From contig JADFZZ010000003.1 of the NCBI GenBank assembly GCA_015232315.1, positions 1 through 64,000 of the forward strand: a stretch of DNA of 64,000 bases. Reading direction: 5' to 3'. A program made the translations under genes and the position numbers. This DNA comes from SAR324 cluster bacterium (lineage in GTDB: Bacteria > SAR324 > NAC60-12). Below, piece by piece: positions 16,121 through 24,685 of the stretch. A model generated the notes under the pieces. The model had not been told where the DNA came from, searched no databases, and worked only from the letters and a program-made list of their open reading frames with translations. Positions within the stretch are counted from its first letter, which is position 1. Every line of letters begins with the position of its first letter.

Positions 16121-18164
16121 TTTTCAGCGTCATGCCCTGCCCCTGTTCACTTTCAATCTCCAGAGAGCCACCCAGTTCTTCTACGGCAACCTGCACCGCA
16201 TTCATACCAATTCCCCGTCCTGAGAGATCGGTGACTTCCTCCGCTGTGCTGAACTCCGGAAGCATCAGAATTTTCCAGAGTTCTCCCTTGGCGCTCAATG
16301 ATTCAATCTGTGCCTGATCCACGATGTTCTGCTGTTTCGCTTTTTTCAGGATGTTCTCATAATTCAGTCCCTGTCCATCATCAGAGAGATGAATCATCAA
16401 CTGATTGTTTTCTGTGAAAGCGTAAAACTGAATCAGCCCTGTCTCCTCCTTGTCTTGCCGCAATCGGTCTTCAGGCAGTTCAATTCCATGGTCCACAGAA
16501 TTGCGGATCACATGGACCAGCGGAGCGCTCAGGGCTTCAAAAATCTGCTTTGAAACCAGAATGTTGTCACCAGTCGCCAGGAATTTCACTTTTTTCCCCA
16601 AAGTTTCACTCAATCTGCGAATTTCATCATTCCACCCCTTGATCATGGCTCGCAAGGGCAGAGTTTCCAGTTGATTCACCAGTTGACGTAGCTGTTCAAG
16701 GTTTTCTGTTTCTGCCGCCTGTTTCAGCATTTGGAAGCGTTCAGGAGAGAGCACAATACCTGTCAACCTTGCTTTCAAATCATCACTCATGCTGTCCAGT
16801 AACATGTGAGCGGAATTCATGTGTTTTGCCAGTTCCTGTCTCATATGAAAATATTTATCAGTGTTGCTTTTCTGTTGCCGGACATCTTTCAGATAATCTT
16901 CCAGATGATGGGCAAGATCCTTGATTTCAGTGAGTTCAAACATGCCGCAACTGCCTTTGAGACTATGAATATCACGAACCAGTTGAGTCATGAACTCTGA
17001 AGCAGGCTGATTGCCACTGTCCATATATTTCTCAAATAGGCTCAACTGATACAGCGATTCATCCATCAACTGTAAGACATTGATATACGCATCAGGATTA
17101 TCATATATTTTTTGCATAACCCGGCGCTCTGTTTCGAGATGTTCACTTTTTCGGGACAAGGCCAGTTTTTCCGTGATATCCTCCAGTCCGATATCAACCG
17201 CGAGGATATCACCTGCCGGGCTAAAGCAGGGGTAATAGGACAAAACCAGAGTCTGTGTTTCCTGTTGAGCGTTAATCAGGGTGGTCTGATGCGGGAACAA
17301 TTCCGCGATTTGTTTGAAATCCATCAGGGTGTCTTCATAGAGCAGGGGATAAACCTGTACCCAGTCTTGTTTGGCAGTGAGATCATTTTGAAACATCAAT
17401 TCATGAAACGGCTGTCCAGCGATACGGCTCACGTTGAAATATTTCATGAATTGTGTCGAAAACTCATTGGTGATGTTTCCATCCCTGTCCACTTTGACCA
17501 GGCCCTGAGGGGTGTGCTGAAGCACTTCACTGAGGCGGCGGGTGATCATCTGCAGGCGTTCTGATGATTCTCTGAACAGGAGCTTCCATAAACGGGGGGT
17601 TTTATTGACGACCTCCATGAAAAATTTTCGTTCAATCCTCAACACTCTGCTGAAGGTGAGGGTTCTGACAGTTGCGGAGGCCTTGAATTCGCCGCGCAAA
17701 CAGGACATTTCGCCAAAGCATTCATTGCGTCCCCTCACAGCGACCAGTTCATTGTTGACATAAATTTCCACGTTGCCTTCTTCCAGATAATACACAGCAT
17801 CCGCTGTTTGATCCTGTGTGAGCAGATTCATCCCCGGTTTCACGAGGCGTTCCTGCATTTTTTGCGCAAGCCCCAACAAATCAATGGGTGCCAGTTCTTT
17901 GAATAAGGGCACATTTTTCAGCAGTTCGACTCTGGCGTTCTGTTTTTTGAGTTCATCCTCACGTTTGATGTCATTGAGTTGAACCATATTGGCCAGGACC
18001 GAACCATACCGCTGGGTAATCTGATGGAGTTTCTGCTGAGATTCATCATCCAGTAAATCCGTATGGTTTGCCATTTCCTGCTGAATTTTCTCCCATAAAT
18101 CTCTAATATTTTCGGGCAGTACCAGCCCGTTTTTTTCAAAAGCCATAATTCGGTTTGCCTCCAT
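16098..18164 (-). CDS. CheA-like kinase with cNMP-binding-like, PAS and Hpt domains, no CheW-like domain
   Basis: 688 residues. A coiled N-terminus is followed by a cyclic-nucleotide-binding-like domain (about 85-185, with FGEMS but Lys/Ala where the phosphate-binding Arg is expected), a PAS-like domain (about 205-335), an Hpt domain (phospho-His 400 in HSLKGSCGMFEL), and a CheA-type HATPase (HVIRNSVDHGIELP at 551-564, DDGQGL at 595-600, GRGIGM near 654). The protein ends at the HATPase, so the P5 domain that couples CheA to CheW and receptors is missing. It is therefore more likely a soluble, ligand-controlled phosphorelay kinase than a chemotaxis CheA. Its start follows the TGA of the upstream gene directly; an internal ATG at 18146 with GGAGG upstream is a good alternative start. 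Confidence 0.85.
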   Translation of the reverse strand: MEANRIMAFEKNGLVLPENIRDLWEKIQQEMANHTDLLDDESQQKLHQITQRYGSVLANMVQLNDIKREDELKKQNARVELLKNVPLFKELAPIDLLGLAQKMQERLVKPGMNLLTQDQTADAVYYLEEGNVEIYVNNELVAVRGRNECFGEMSCLRGEFKASATVRTLTFSRVLRIERKFFMEVVNKTPRLWKLLFRESSERLQMITRRLSEVLQHTPQGLVKVDRDGNITNEFSTQFMKYFNVSRIAGQPFHELMFQNDLTAKQDWVQVYPLLYEDTLMDFKQIAELFPHQTTLINAQQETQTLVLSYYPCFSPAGDILAVDIGLEDITEKLALSRKSEHLETERRVMQKIYDNPDAYINVLQLMDESLYQLSLFEKYMDSGNQPASEFMTQLVRDIHSLKGSCGMFELTEIKDLAHHLEDYLKDVRQQKSNTDKYFHMRQELAKHMNSAHMLLDSMSDDLKARLTGIVLSPERFQMLKQAAETENLEQLRQLVNQLETLPLRAMIKGWNDEIRRLSETLGKKVKFLATGDNILVSKQIFEALSAPLVHVIRNSVDHGIELPEDRLRQDKEETGLIQFYAFTENNQLMIHLSDDGQGLNYENILKKAKQQNIVDQAQIESLSAKGELWKILMLPEFSTAEEVTDLSGRGIGMNAVQVAVEELGGSLEIESEQGQGMTLKITIPEFV

Positions 18165-18893
18165 TCAGGGCGTGTTTGTTTCTGGATAGTCCCGGAATAA
18201 TACGGGAATCATCACAGAATCAATGACAAGATGAGTTCCTTCTTCATTCAACCGATCCAGCAGTAAAAACCTGGGCATATCGGCCAGTAAAATTTCACCA
18301 TGAGAGGTGGTTTGTACCAGACAGGACTCATCGGCATCCAACCATACCCCATCCCTCAGCATGGTGTCCTGACGTCCATTATTCAAGGCAATGAGGGGCA
18401 ATTCATTTTTTAAAAATTGAATCTGAAGTCCACGCATCGGGGTTCTTTCACATTGAAGGTAGCATTTATCCCAACGAGACTCGACATAGTATTCGACATA
18501 GTAACGCCCAATTTCCGGTTCGTAGTTCAAATTGGAAACAAACTGTTCAAAAACCTTGCCTTCAATGCGTTGGTTTTTCAGGCTCCATTGCTGATTTCGA
18601 TCCACAAAAATAAATTCATAATACCAGGACATGATTTTTTGTGGATCGAAAGCACCCGAATGTCTCAGTTCACGTGCCATGGGGATTGGGAAATACATCC
18701 CGCCAGGCAGTTGGTCTTTGAATTGAAACAATTGATGAATGACGTGTTGAACGGCAGAATCGTCCAGCATTCCGTTGACAGCCAGAGTGTCCCGATGTGA
18801 TGCAATGGCTAAATCCAAAAAACGCTCTTCCTGTAGAAAAAACAGAAAAATGTCATGCTGACGTAGAATATCAATGGTTTCCCTGATATCCAT
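18165..18893 (-). CDS. hypothetical protein paired with the CheA-like kinase
   Basis: 242 residues, not recognised. It is rich in aromatic and acidic residues, has no membrane span or signal peptide, and appears mixed alpha/beta. A central block (WYYEF through EYYVESRWDKCYLQCE) and a C-terminal block (GVWLDADESCLVQTTSHGEI) look like folded domains. GGGAGG lies about nine bases before the ATG. The stop codon abuts the ATG of the CheA-like kinase gene, so the pair forms a coupled operon. It may be a sensor, inhibitor or target of that kinase, which is inferred from gene order only. Confidence 0.72.
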   Translation of the reverse strand: MDIRETIDILRQHDIFLFFLQEERFLDLAIASHRDTLAVNGMLDDSAVQHVIHQLFQFKDQLPGGMYFPIPMARELRHSGAFDPQKIMSWYYEFIFVDRNQQWSLKNQRIEGKVFEQFVSNLNYEPEIGRYYVEYYVESRWDKCYLQCERTPMRGLQIQFLKNELPLIALNNGRQDTMLRDGVWLDADESCLVQTTSHGEILLADMPRFLLLDRLNEEGTHLVIDSVMIPVLFRDYPETNTP

Positions 18894-19077
18894 AGCTTTA
18901 TACCTCCCTATCGTGACATGTTAAACCCCAAGGTTCATCATCTCGTAAAATATTTACTTCTGAATCGTTATCTTAAAATTGACAAAATCTGTCCTAAAAA
19001 GCAAAAATATCATGAGTCCTTCATCGTAAACACGAAGGGAGGATGGCCTTATCCCAAATTTTAACAGTTTTTGAACC

Positions 19078-20754
19078 ATGTCTCATTTTTTTTGCAGAAA
19101 AATATTGATCTGGATAACAGGAATCACACTGTTCAGTTATATGTCTGCACAAGCCCAGAAGTCACCAGAAATCTCAGAAAATTCTGTAGAGTTTTTTGAT
19201 CAGGATCCGTTTGAATCGTCCAAATCCAATTCTCCAACGGATCCATCTCTCGGGTTGGAAGAAGATCCGTTTGCCACGTCACCTGAAAAAAGTGAGCCAT
19301 CCCCTGGTTTTGAGGAAGACCCCTTCACCAAACAACCCGCAAGCAATACGCCACCATTATTACCCAAACCTGATTTGCCGGAGGACAAGAATCAAAGTCC
19401 ATCGGTTTCCAAAGATACGGGTCTGGCTGGAACACCAACGGAATATACGCCAAGATTTTCATTCAGTCACAAATACCGTGTATTGGGCGGGTTTACAGAA
19501 ACGCATGGTCTGATTTCTATTGAAAACCAGGATTTTATCATCAAGGAACTCCGTCTGATCACATCCTATCAGCAAACAATCCGTATCCGAACGTCAGCAA
19601 ATTTTTATAACTATGTCCGGATCAATGTAACATTCGCTCAGAATTATGACACCCATAACCAACAATATGTCGATAACCAATCGGCTTTGAGGGAAATTTA
19701 TTTCAATTATCAATTTGATGAACATCAGATTCGTGCGGGTTCTCAGGTCTTTCGTTTGGGCAAGGTCGATTTCGACAGTGTCATTGATAATCTGAATCCA
19801 ACCAACTTCAATATCCTGAACACGCTGGATCCTGATTCAGGAAAAAAATCCCTGACCGCAATACGTTACAATTGGTACAAGCATAAACGGTCCTTCACCG
19901 TTTATCTGGATCCGCTCCAGCAAAAAACGCCGGGTATGGAATATACTGATTTCCGGGACGATTCGCAAAAGCGTGAGCGGGGTGAGCGTCCGGACAGCAA
20001 ATCGTTCATCCGGGATTATTTTGGACTGCAATATGAATGGCTTGGTCACTGGGACACGCGTATTTCATTTTTTCACTGGTTTGACACGGACAATGACATT
20101 TCATGGGAATATATCCGTAACGCACAGGAAGATGATCAATTTTTGGTGGGCAAAAACGCCCTAACTCATTTTGTGGAAACTTTTTATGAAAAAGAATCCA
20201 TCAGCAATTTTGCTACGCTGGAGACAGACACCACCTTTGGCAGTTATGTCTGGAAATTTGAAGCAGGGTTGTTTGACCGAAAAAACTTTTATCACCTCAA
20301 TCGTCTTCATTCTGATTATCTGATTTTTGATACAGTCCGTGTGCCTTATGTGGCATCCTCCACCTCCATCGAACGACTGTTTTCCAAGTTATTTCTCATG
20401 GGGATTGTTTCATATCGTCATTTGTTCGGGGTTCCTGAAGACACGCATATTCTGATGTTTGAAAATTATGAAGCCCCGCTGGATCAGAAACGGGATCTGG
20501 AACGCTTTCAGATGACAGGCGTATTGATCTGGGACATGACCAGTCAATGGAAAGTGAATCTGGCAGGATTTCAGAGCACACCGTTTGCTGTCAAGGGCGT
20601 GATGAACAATTGGATCTGGAATCGACAGGAATATAATTCTCAATGGCAGATCAAACTCCTTCATGGAGAAACAGATGAACAAAAAATGTTGAATAAAAAA
20701 ATCTTTTCAAATCAGTTTTTTGTTGTTTATCAACGTGTTTTTACAGAACTTTAA
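19078..20754 (+). CDS. outer-membrane beta-barrel protein with EDPF-repeat N-terminal linker
   Basis: 558 residues. A signal peptide (about 1-27, ending SAQAQ) is followed by a disordered acidic, Pro/Ser-rich linker (about 28-125) with three spaced (E/Q)DPF motifs. From about 125 to the end there are alternating amphipathic strands typical of DUF1302- or porin-like barrels, for example LREIYFNYQFDEHQIRAGSQ. The final segment VVYQRVF may be the barrel's closing strand. It probably sits in the outer membrane; cargo is unknown. There is no good ribosome-binding site at 19078. A short 21-codon frame starting at 19043, right after GGGAGG, overlaps this start and may couple translation. An in-frame TGA just upstream excludes a longer protein. 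Confidence 0.75.
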   Translation: MSHFFCRKILIWITGITLFSYMSAQAQKSPEISENSVEFFDQDPFESSKSNSPTDPSLGLEEDPFATSPEKSEPSPGFEEDPFTKQPASNTPPLLPKPDLPEDKNQSPSVSKDTGLAGTPTEYTPRFSFSHKYRVLGGFTETHGLISIENQDFIIKELRLITSYQQTIRIRTSANFYNYVRINVTFAQNYDTHNQQYVDNQSALREIYFNYQFDEHQIRAGSQVFRLGKVDFDSVIDNLNPTNFNILNTLDPDSGKKSLTAIRYNWYKHKRSFTVYLDPLQQKTPGMEYTDFRDDSQKRERGERPDSKSFIRDYFGLQYEWLGHWDTRISFFHWFDTDNDISWEYIRNAQEDDQFLVGKNALTHFVETFYEKESISNFATLETDTTFGSYVWKFEAGLFDRKNFYHLNRLHSDYLIFDTVRVPYVASSTSIERLFSKLFLMGIVSYRHLFGVPEDTHILMFENYEAPLDQKRDLERFQMTGVLIWDMTSQWKVNLAGFQSTPFAVKGVMNNWIWNRQEYNSQWQIKLLHGETDEQKMLNKKIFSNQFFVVYQRVFTEL

Positions 20755-20889
20755 AAAAACGGGTTTTTCAGCGCTCGTTCCTTGGATTTACTGAGTGTGG
20801 AAGGCTGGAAAAAATGTTGCGTCTTTCCTTGAATTAATTATTCTCCAAACGATCCGGTCATTATAACTACTTGTGTTCAAGGGGGCTTC

Positions 20890-22254
20890 GTGTCTGAAAT
20901 AAGTACTACATTAATCAAGCAGACTCAAACCGCACGGCAGGCCTCAACCCTGCTGGGCATACTTTCAGATCAGCAAAGAAACCAGGTGCTTCTTGCTATC
21001 GCCGAACAGTTGAGACAGCATACTGCGGATATTATCAGCGAAAATCAAAAAGATCTGGAGCACGCCCAAACCATGGTTCACGAGGGCAAACTATCCCAGA
21101 GTTCGTATCAACGATTGATTCTGACACCCAAAAAAGTCGAACAGATGGCGCAAAACATGGAAAGTGTCGCCAAACTTTCGGATCCCTTGGGCAAGATCCA
21201 GATGGCTACGATGCTGGATGACGGACTTGAACTGTATCGTGTGACGTATCCCATCGGTGTGATATTGATTATTTTTGAATCAAGACCTGAAGTCATGATG
21301 CAGATCACTGCCTTGACCCTCAAATCAGGCAATGCCGCCATCCTCAAGGGCGGTACAGAAGCAAGATATTCCAACCGGATTTTATATGATCTGATTCAAC
21401 AGGTGCTGAAGCGCTTTGAGTATATTCCTGAAGGGGCAGTGAATCTGGTGCAAACACGTGAAGAAATCGCTGAACTCGTTCAACTCAGTGAGTGGATTGA
21501 TCTGATTATTCCGAGGGGGAGCAATTCATTGGTGCAACATATTCAGGCGCATTCAAGAGTTCCAGTGTTGGCACATGCGGATGGCATTTGCCACGTGTTC
21601 CTCGATGAATATGCTGAACCACAAAAAAGCACATCACTGGTGATTGATGCGAAAACTGAATATCCGGCGGTTTGTAACGCAATGGAAACGTTGTTGGTAC
21701 ACACCGGTTTTTCATCTGCAACTCTCGCATCAATTTTACAAAAATTGCAGGAGGCTAATGTCGAATTGAGATTGTGTGAAGCGACCATGAACCGACTCAA
21801 CCTTCAGGAATTAAAACCATGTGTGAAAGCGACAACAGAGGATTGGCAAACGGAATATACCGATCTGATTCTGTCCGTCAAAACGGTAGGATCTTTACAG
21901 GAGGCGATTGATCATATCAATCTGTATGGGTCAAAACACACGGACTGTATTGTGACTGAAAATGCTGAAAATGCTGAAAAATTTATGAATACAGTCGATT
22001 CGTCCAGTGTCTTCTGGAATGCGTCAACGCGATTTGCGGATGGCTTTCGTTATGGTTTTGGTGCGGAAGTCGGCATCAGCACCAGCAAGACTCATGCGCG
22101 AGGTCCTGTGGGACTGGATGGACTCGTGATTTATAAATACAAACTGTATGGAACGGGGCAATGTGTGGCAACATACAATAAAGGAGGAAAGCCTTATCGT
22201 CATACCACTATTGACACAACCAGTTCTTCCTGGAAATTTCCCTCACAACCATAA
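20890..22254 (+). CDS. proA: glutamate-5-semialdehyde (gamma-glutamyl phosphate) dehydrogenase ProA
   Basis: 454 residues of the aldehyde dehydrogenase fold. It reduces gamma-glutamyl phosphate to glutamate semialdehyde in proline synthesis. Visible signatures are GVILIIFESRPEVMMQI, the nucleotide-binding block LILPRGSNS-like (IDLIIPRGSNSLV), the catalytic cysteine 262 in YPAVCNAMETLL, and FADGFRYGFGAEVGISTSK followed by RGPVGLDGL. The protein is somewhat longer than typical bacterial ProA, mainly at the C-terminus, which ends in a Thr/Ser-rich tail. Translation starts at GTG 20890 with AAGGGGG upstream. No proB is seen in the window. The PLP decarboxylase gene follows after 27 bases. Confidence 0.93.
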   Translation: MSEISTTLIKQTQTARQASTLLGILSDQQRNQVLLAIAEQLRQHTADIISENQKDLEHAQTMVHEGKLSQSSYQRLILTPKKVEQMAQNMESVAKLSDPLGKIQMATMLDDGLELYRVTYPIGVILIIFESRPEVMMQITALTLKSGNAAILKGGTEARYSNRILYDLIQQVLKRFEYIPEGAVNLVQTREEIAELVQLSEWIDLIIPRGSNSLVQHIQAHSRVPVLAHADGICHVFLDEYAEPQKSTSLVIDAKTEYPAVCNAMETLLVHTGFSSATLASILQKLQEANVELRLCEATMNRLNLQELKPCVKATTEDWQTEYTDLILSVKTVGSLQEAIDHINLYGSKHTDCIVTENAENAEKFMNTVDSSSVFWNASTRFADGFRYGFGAEVGISTSKTHARGPVGLDGLVIYKYKLYGTGQCVATYNKGGKPYRHTTIDTTSSSWKFPSQP

Positions 22255-22281
22255 GCGGTCTATCAATTTTACGGATAAATT

Positions 22282-23976
22282 ATGAATCACACCATTCCAC
22301 CACTGACAGAAAGTCAGTTTCCCACCCAGGAAGAGATTGATCATCTCCGGCACAAGTTTTTTGTGGGACCCGGAGATGATGAGATCTTTCGTAAATGGGG
22401 GCACCTTGCCATGGAACTGGCACTGGAATGGTTGAAAAATCCGGAACAGAAAAAAATTCATGCGGATATTTCATTGCCGGAGCTGGCAAATGTATTTCGT
22501 GATATTCATATCCCGTCCCTCGGTTCTGAAATTGAGCAGGTGTTTGAGGAATGCCGCAAAACCATTCTGGAAAATTCTGTCAGAGTCAACAATCCCCGCT
22601 ATATCGGGCATATGACAACCGCTATTCCCTGGTTTTCAGTGGTGGTGGATATTTTGATCACGTCCATTAACCAGAACCAGGTCAAAATTGAAACCGCACT
22701 GGCGTCATCCTATGTGGAACGGCAAACCCTGGGATGGCTGCATCATATGATTTATTCTTTTCCTGATAAATTTTATGAGGAGACCATTCAACTGCATACC
22801 ATTGCGTTGGGTAACATTACCAATGGTGGAACGATGGGGAATCTGACAGGTTTGGCGGTCGCTCGTGAAATCAAATTTCCGGGAATCAGGGAAAAGGGTG
22901 TGTATGAAATAATTCAGCAATCAGGTTATAAAGGCGTTGTGGTGCTGGCTTCTCAACGCGTCCATTATTCTCTGAAAAAAAGCATCGGAATTTTAGGCTT
23001 CGGCGAAGCGTCAGTGATTACCATTCCAGTGGATTCCCACAATCACATCCGGCTTGATCTTCTTGAACAGAAAATTAAGGAACTTCGGGAACAGAACATC
23101 GCCATCCTGGCTTTGATCGGTATTGCGGGCACTACAGAAACAGGAAATATTGATCCACTGAAAGAAATGGGAGCCATTGCTCAAAGAGAAAACATATGGT
23201 TTCATGTAGATGCGGCATGGGGCGGTGCATTACTGTTGTCCAATGATCTCAAAAACCGGCTTAGTGGAATTGAGATGGCAGACTCTGTGGTGATAGATGG
23301 ACATAAATTATTTTATCTACCTCTTGCACATGGTGCTGTATTGTTTAAAAACAAACAGTCACTCAATACATTACGACACAACGCAAATTATATTATTCGA
23401 AAAGGTTCGGTCGATCTCGGTCGAACTTCTTTGGAAGGTTCCAGACGATTCAATGCGCTGAAACTGTGGTTTTCGCTTAAAATTCTGGGACAGGATGGCT
23501 ACAATGTATTGCTGAAAAAATCACTAAGACTCACTGACTTGATGAAACACTTGATTGATGAGTCCCCTGATTTTGAAAGGACCAGTGAGCCAGAAATCTG
23601 TATTCTGACATATCGTTATGTGCCAATCCAGTGGAGAGAACAGATTAAGGACAGTCTTAAACGGAAGGATCAAAAAAGCCTGTTGGTGCTCAACAATAAA
23701 CTGAATGATCTCAATGTGGAACTTCAAAAACGGCAGCGAGAAGCCGGACAGAGCTTTGTTTCAAGAACAAGGTTGGAATCAGCAGGTTATGCTCACGAAA
23801 TTGTCGTGTTACGCTGTGTTCTGACAAACTTGCTCACACGATCCCAGTTTTTAAAAGAAATTCTGGAAGAGCAGCGAAGTATCGGTCAACAAGTGTTCAA
23901 AGAGATCACCTCAGGCATCAATATTGCCGAATCTGTTGAAACGGGTGATACTTTTGATTTTTCCATAACGCAGTGA
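22282..23976 (+). CDS. PLP-dependent amino-acid decarboxylase, PanP-like
   Basis: 564 residues of the group II decarboxylase family. [24 protein letters not shown] and [13 protein letters not shown] precede the PLP-binding core: [25 protein letters not shown] and the Schiff-base lysine 342 in [13 protein letters not shown]. The pattern fits the aspartate 1-decarboxylase PanP subgroup, which makes beta-alanine for pantothenate, better than classical glutamate decarboxylase, but substrate choice cannot be read from sequence alone. It lies 27 bases after proA and is followed by a hairpin terminator, so proA and this gene form a likely transcription unit. Cytoplasmic. Confidence 0.82.
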   Translation: MNHTIPPLTESQFPTQEEIDHLRHKFFVGPGDDEIFRKWGHLAMELALEWLKNPEQKKIHADISLPELANVFRDIHIPSLGSEIEQVFEECRKTILENSVRVNNPRYIGHMTTAIPWFSVVVDILITSINQNQVKIETALASSYVERQTLGWLHHMIYSFPDKFYEETIQLHTIALGNITNGGTMGNLTGLAVAREIKFPGIREKGVYEIIQQSGYKGVVVLASQRVHYSLKKSIGILGFGEASVITIPVDSHNHIRLDLLEQKIKELREQNIAILALIGIAGTTETGNIDPLKEMGAIAQRENIWFHVDAAWGGALLLSNDLKNRLSGIEMADSVVIDGHKLFYLPLAHGAVLFKNKQSLNTLRHNANYIIRKGSVDLGRTSLEGSRRFNALKLWFSLKILGQDGYNVLLKKSLRLTDLMKHLIDESPDFERTSEPEICILTYRYVPIQWREQIKDSLKRKDQKSLLVLNNKLNDLNVELQKRQREAGQSFVSRTRLESAGYAHEIVVLRCVLTNLLTRSQFLKEILEEQRSIGQQVFKEITSGINIAESVETGDTFDFSITQ

Positions 23977-24000
23977 GGAGAATCCCTCACTCCCTCTTTT
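23972..24000 (+). terminator. hairpin terminator between the decarboxylase gene and adk
   Basis: AGTGAGG at 23972-23978 pairs with CCTCACT at 23985-23991 around a six-base loop, followed by CCCTCTTTT. It overlaps the decarboxylase stop codon and separates the proA unit from adk. Confidence 0.55.
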
Positions 24001-24025
24001 CAATCATTCAACGAACGAGGATACC

Positions 24026-24667
24026 ATGAGAATAATATTGCTAGGGCCCCCGGGATCTGGAAAAGGCACTCAGGCGCAGAATATCATGAAGGAATTTCAT
24101 ATTGTCCAGTTGTCAACAGGAGACATGCTGAGAGCCGCGGTCGCCTCAGGATCTGAAATCGGAAAACAGGCGAAAGCCGCCATGGAATCAGGACTTCTGG
24201 TTTCTGATGAAATCGTGGTTGGTATTATTCGTGAACGGATCAAGCAACCAGACTGTCAAGCCGGGTATTTACTGGATGGTTTTCCCCGAAATGTTGCCCA
24301 GGCTGAAAAGCTGGACGAAATGCTGAAAGCCAACGGACAAAAAATCGATCAGGTTGTATCTCTCGAAGTTGATGATGAGACCGTTGTTCGCCGCATTTCA
24401 GGACGGTTGGTACACACGGCCAGTGGCAGAAGTTATCATATTGACTTCAATCCTCCCAAGGTTGCGGGTAAGGACGATGTTACAGGGGATGATCTGATTC
24501 AACGGTCAGATGACAATGAAAACACGGTTCGCGACCGACTGGCGACATATCACCGTCAAACAGCGCCTCTGGTTGAGTATTACACGAAGTGCGGTTGTCT
24601 GACACAAGTGGATGGAATGTTATCTCCAGACAAAGTGTATGAAAATATTGCGAAAGCACTTCGATAA
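24026..24667 (+). CDS. adk: adenylate kinase
   Basis: 213 residues, the normal length for long-form adenylate kinase, which interconverts ATP plus AMP with two ADP in the cytoplasm. The P-loop GPPGSGKGT is at 7-15, followed by [19 protein letters not shown] and the LID region with [13 protein letters not shown] and FNPPK. The LID lacks the four cysteines of zinc-binding forms. CGAGGATACC precedes the ATG. The class I adenylate cyclase gene begins 18 bases after its stop, so the two are likely co-transcribed. Confidence 0.96.
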   Translation: MRIILLGPPGSGKGTQAQNIMKEFHIVQLSTGDMLRAAVASGSEIGKQAKAAMESGLLVSDEIVVGIIRERIKQPDCQAGYLLDGFPRNVAQAEKLDEMLKANGQKIDQVVSLEVDDETVVRRISGRLVHTASGRSYHIDFNPPKVAGKDDVTGDDLIQRSDDNENTVRDRLATYHRQTAPLVEYYTKCGCLTQVDGMLSPDKVYENIAKALR

Positions 24668-24685
24668 CACATAAGAGGATTCACC

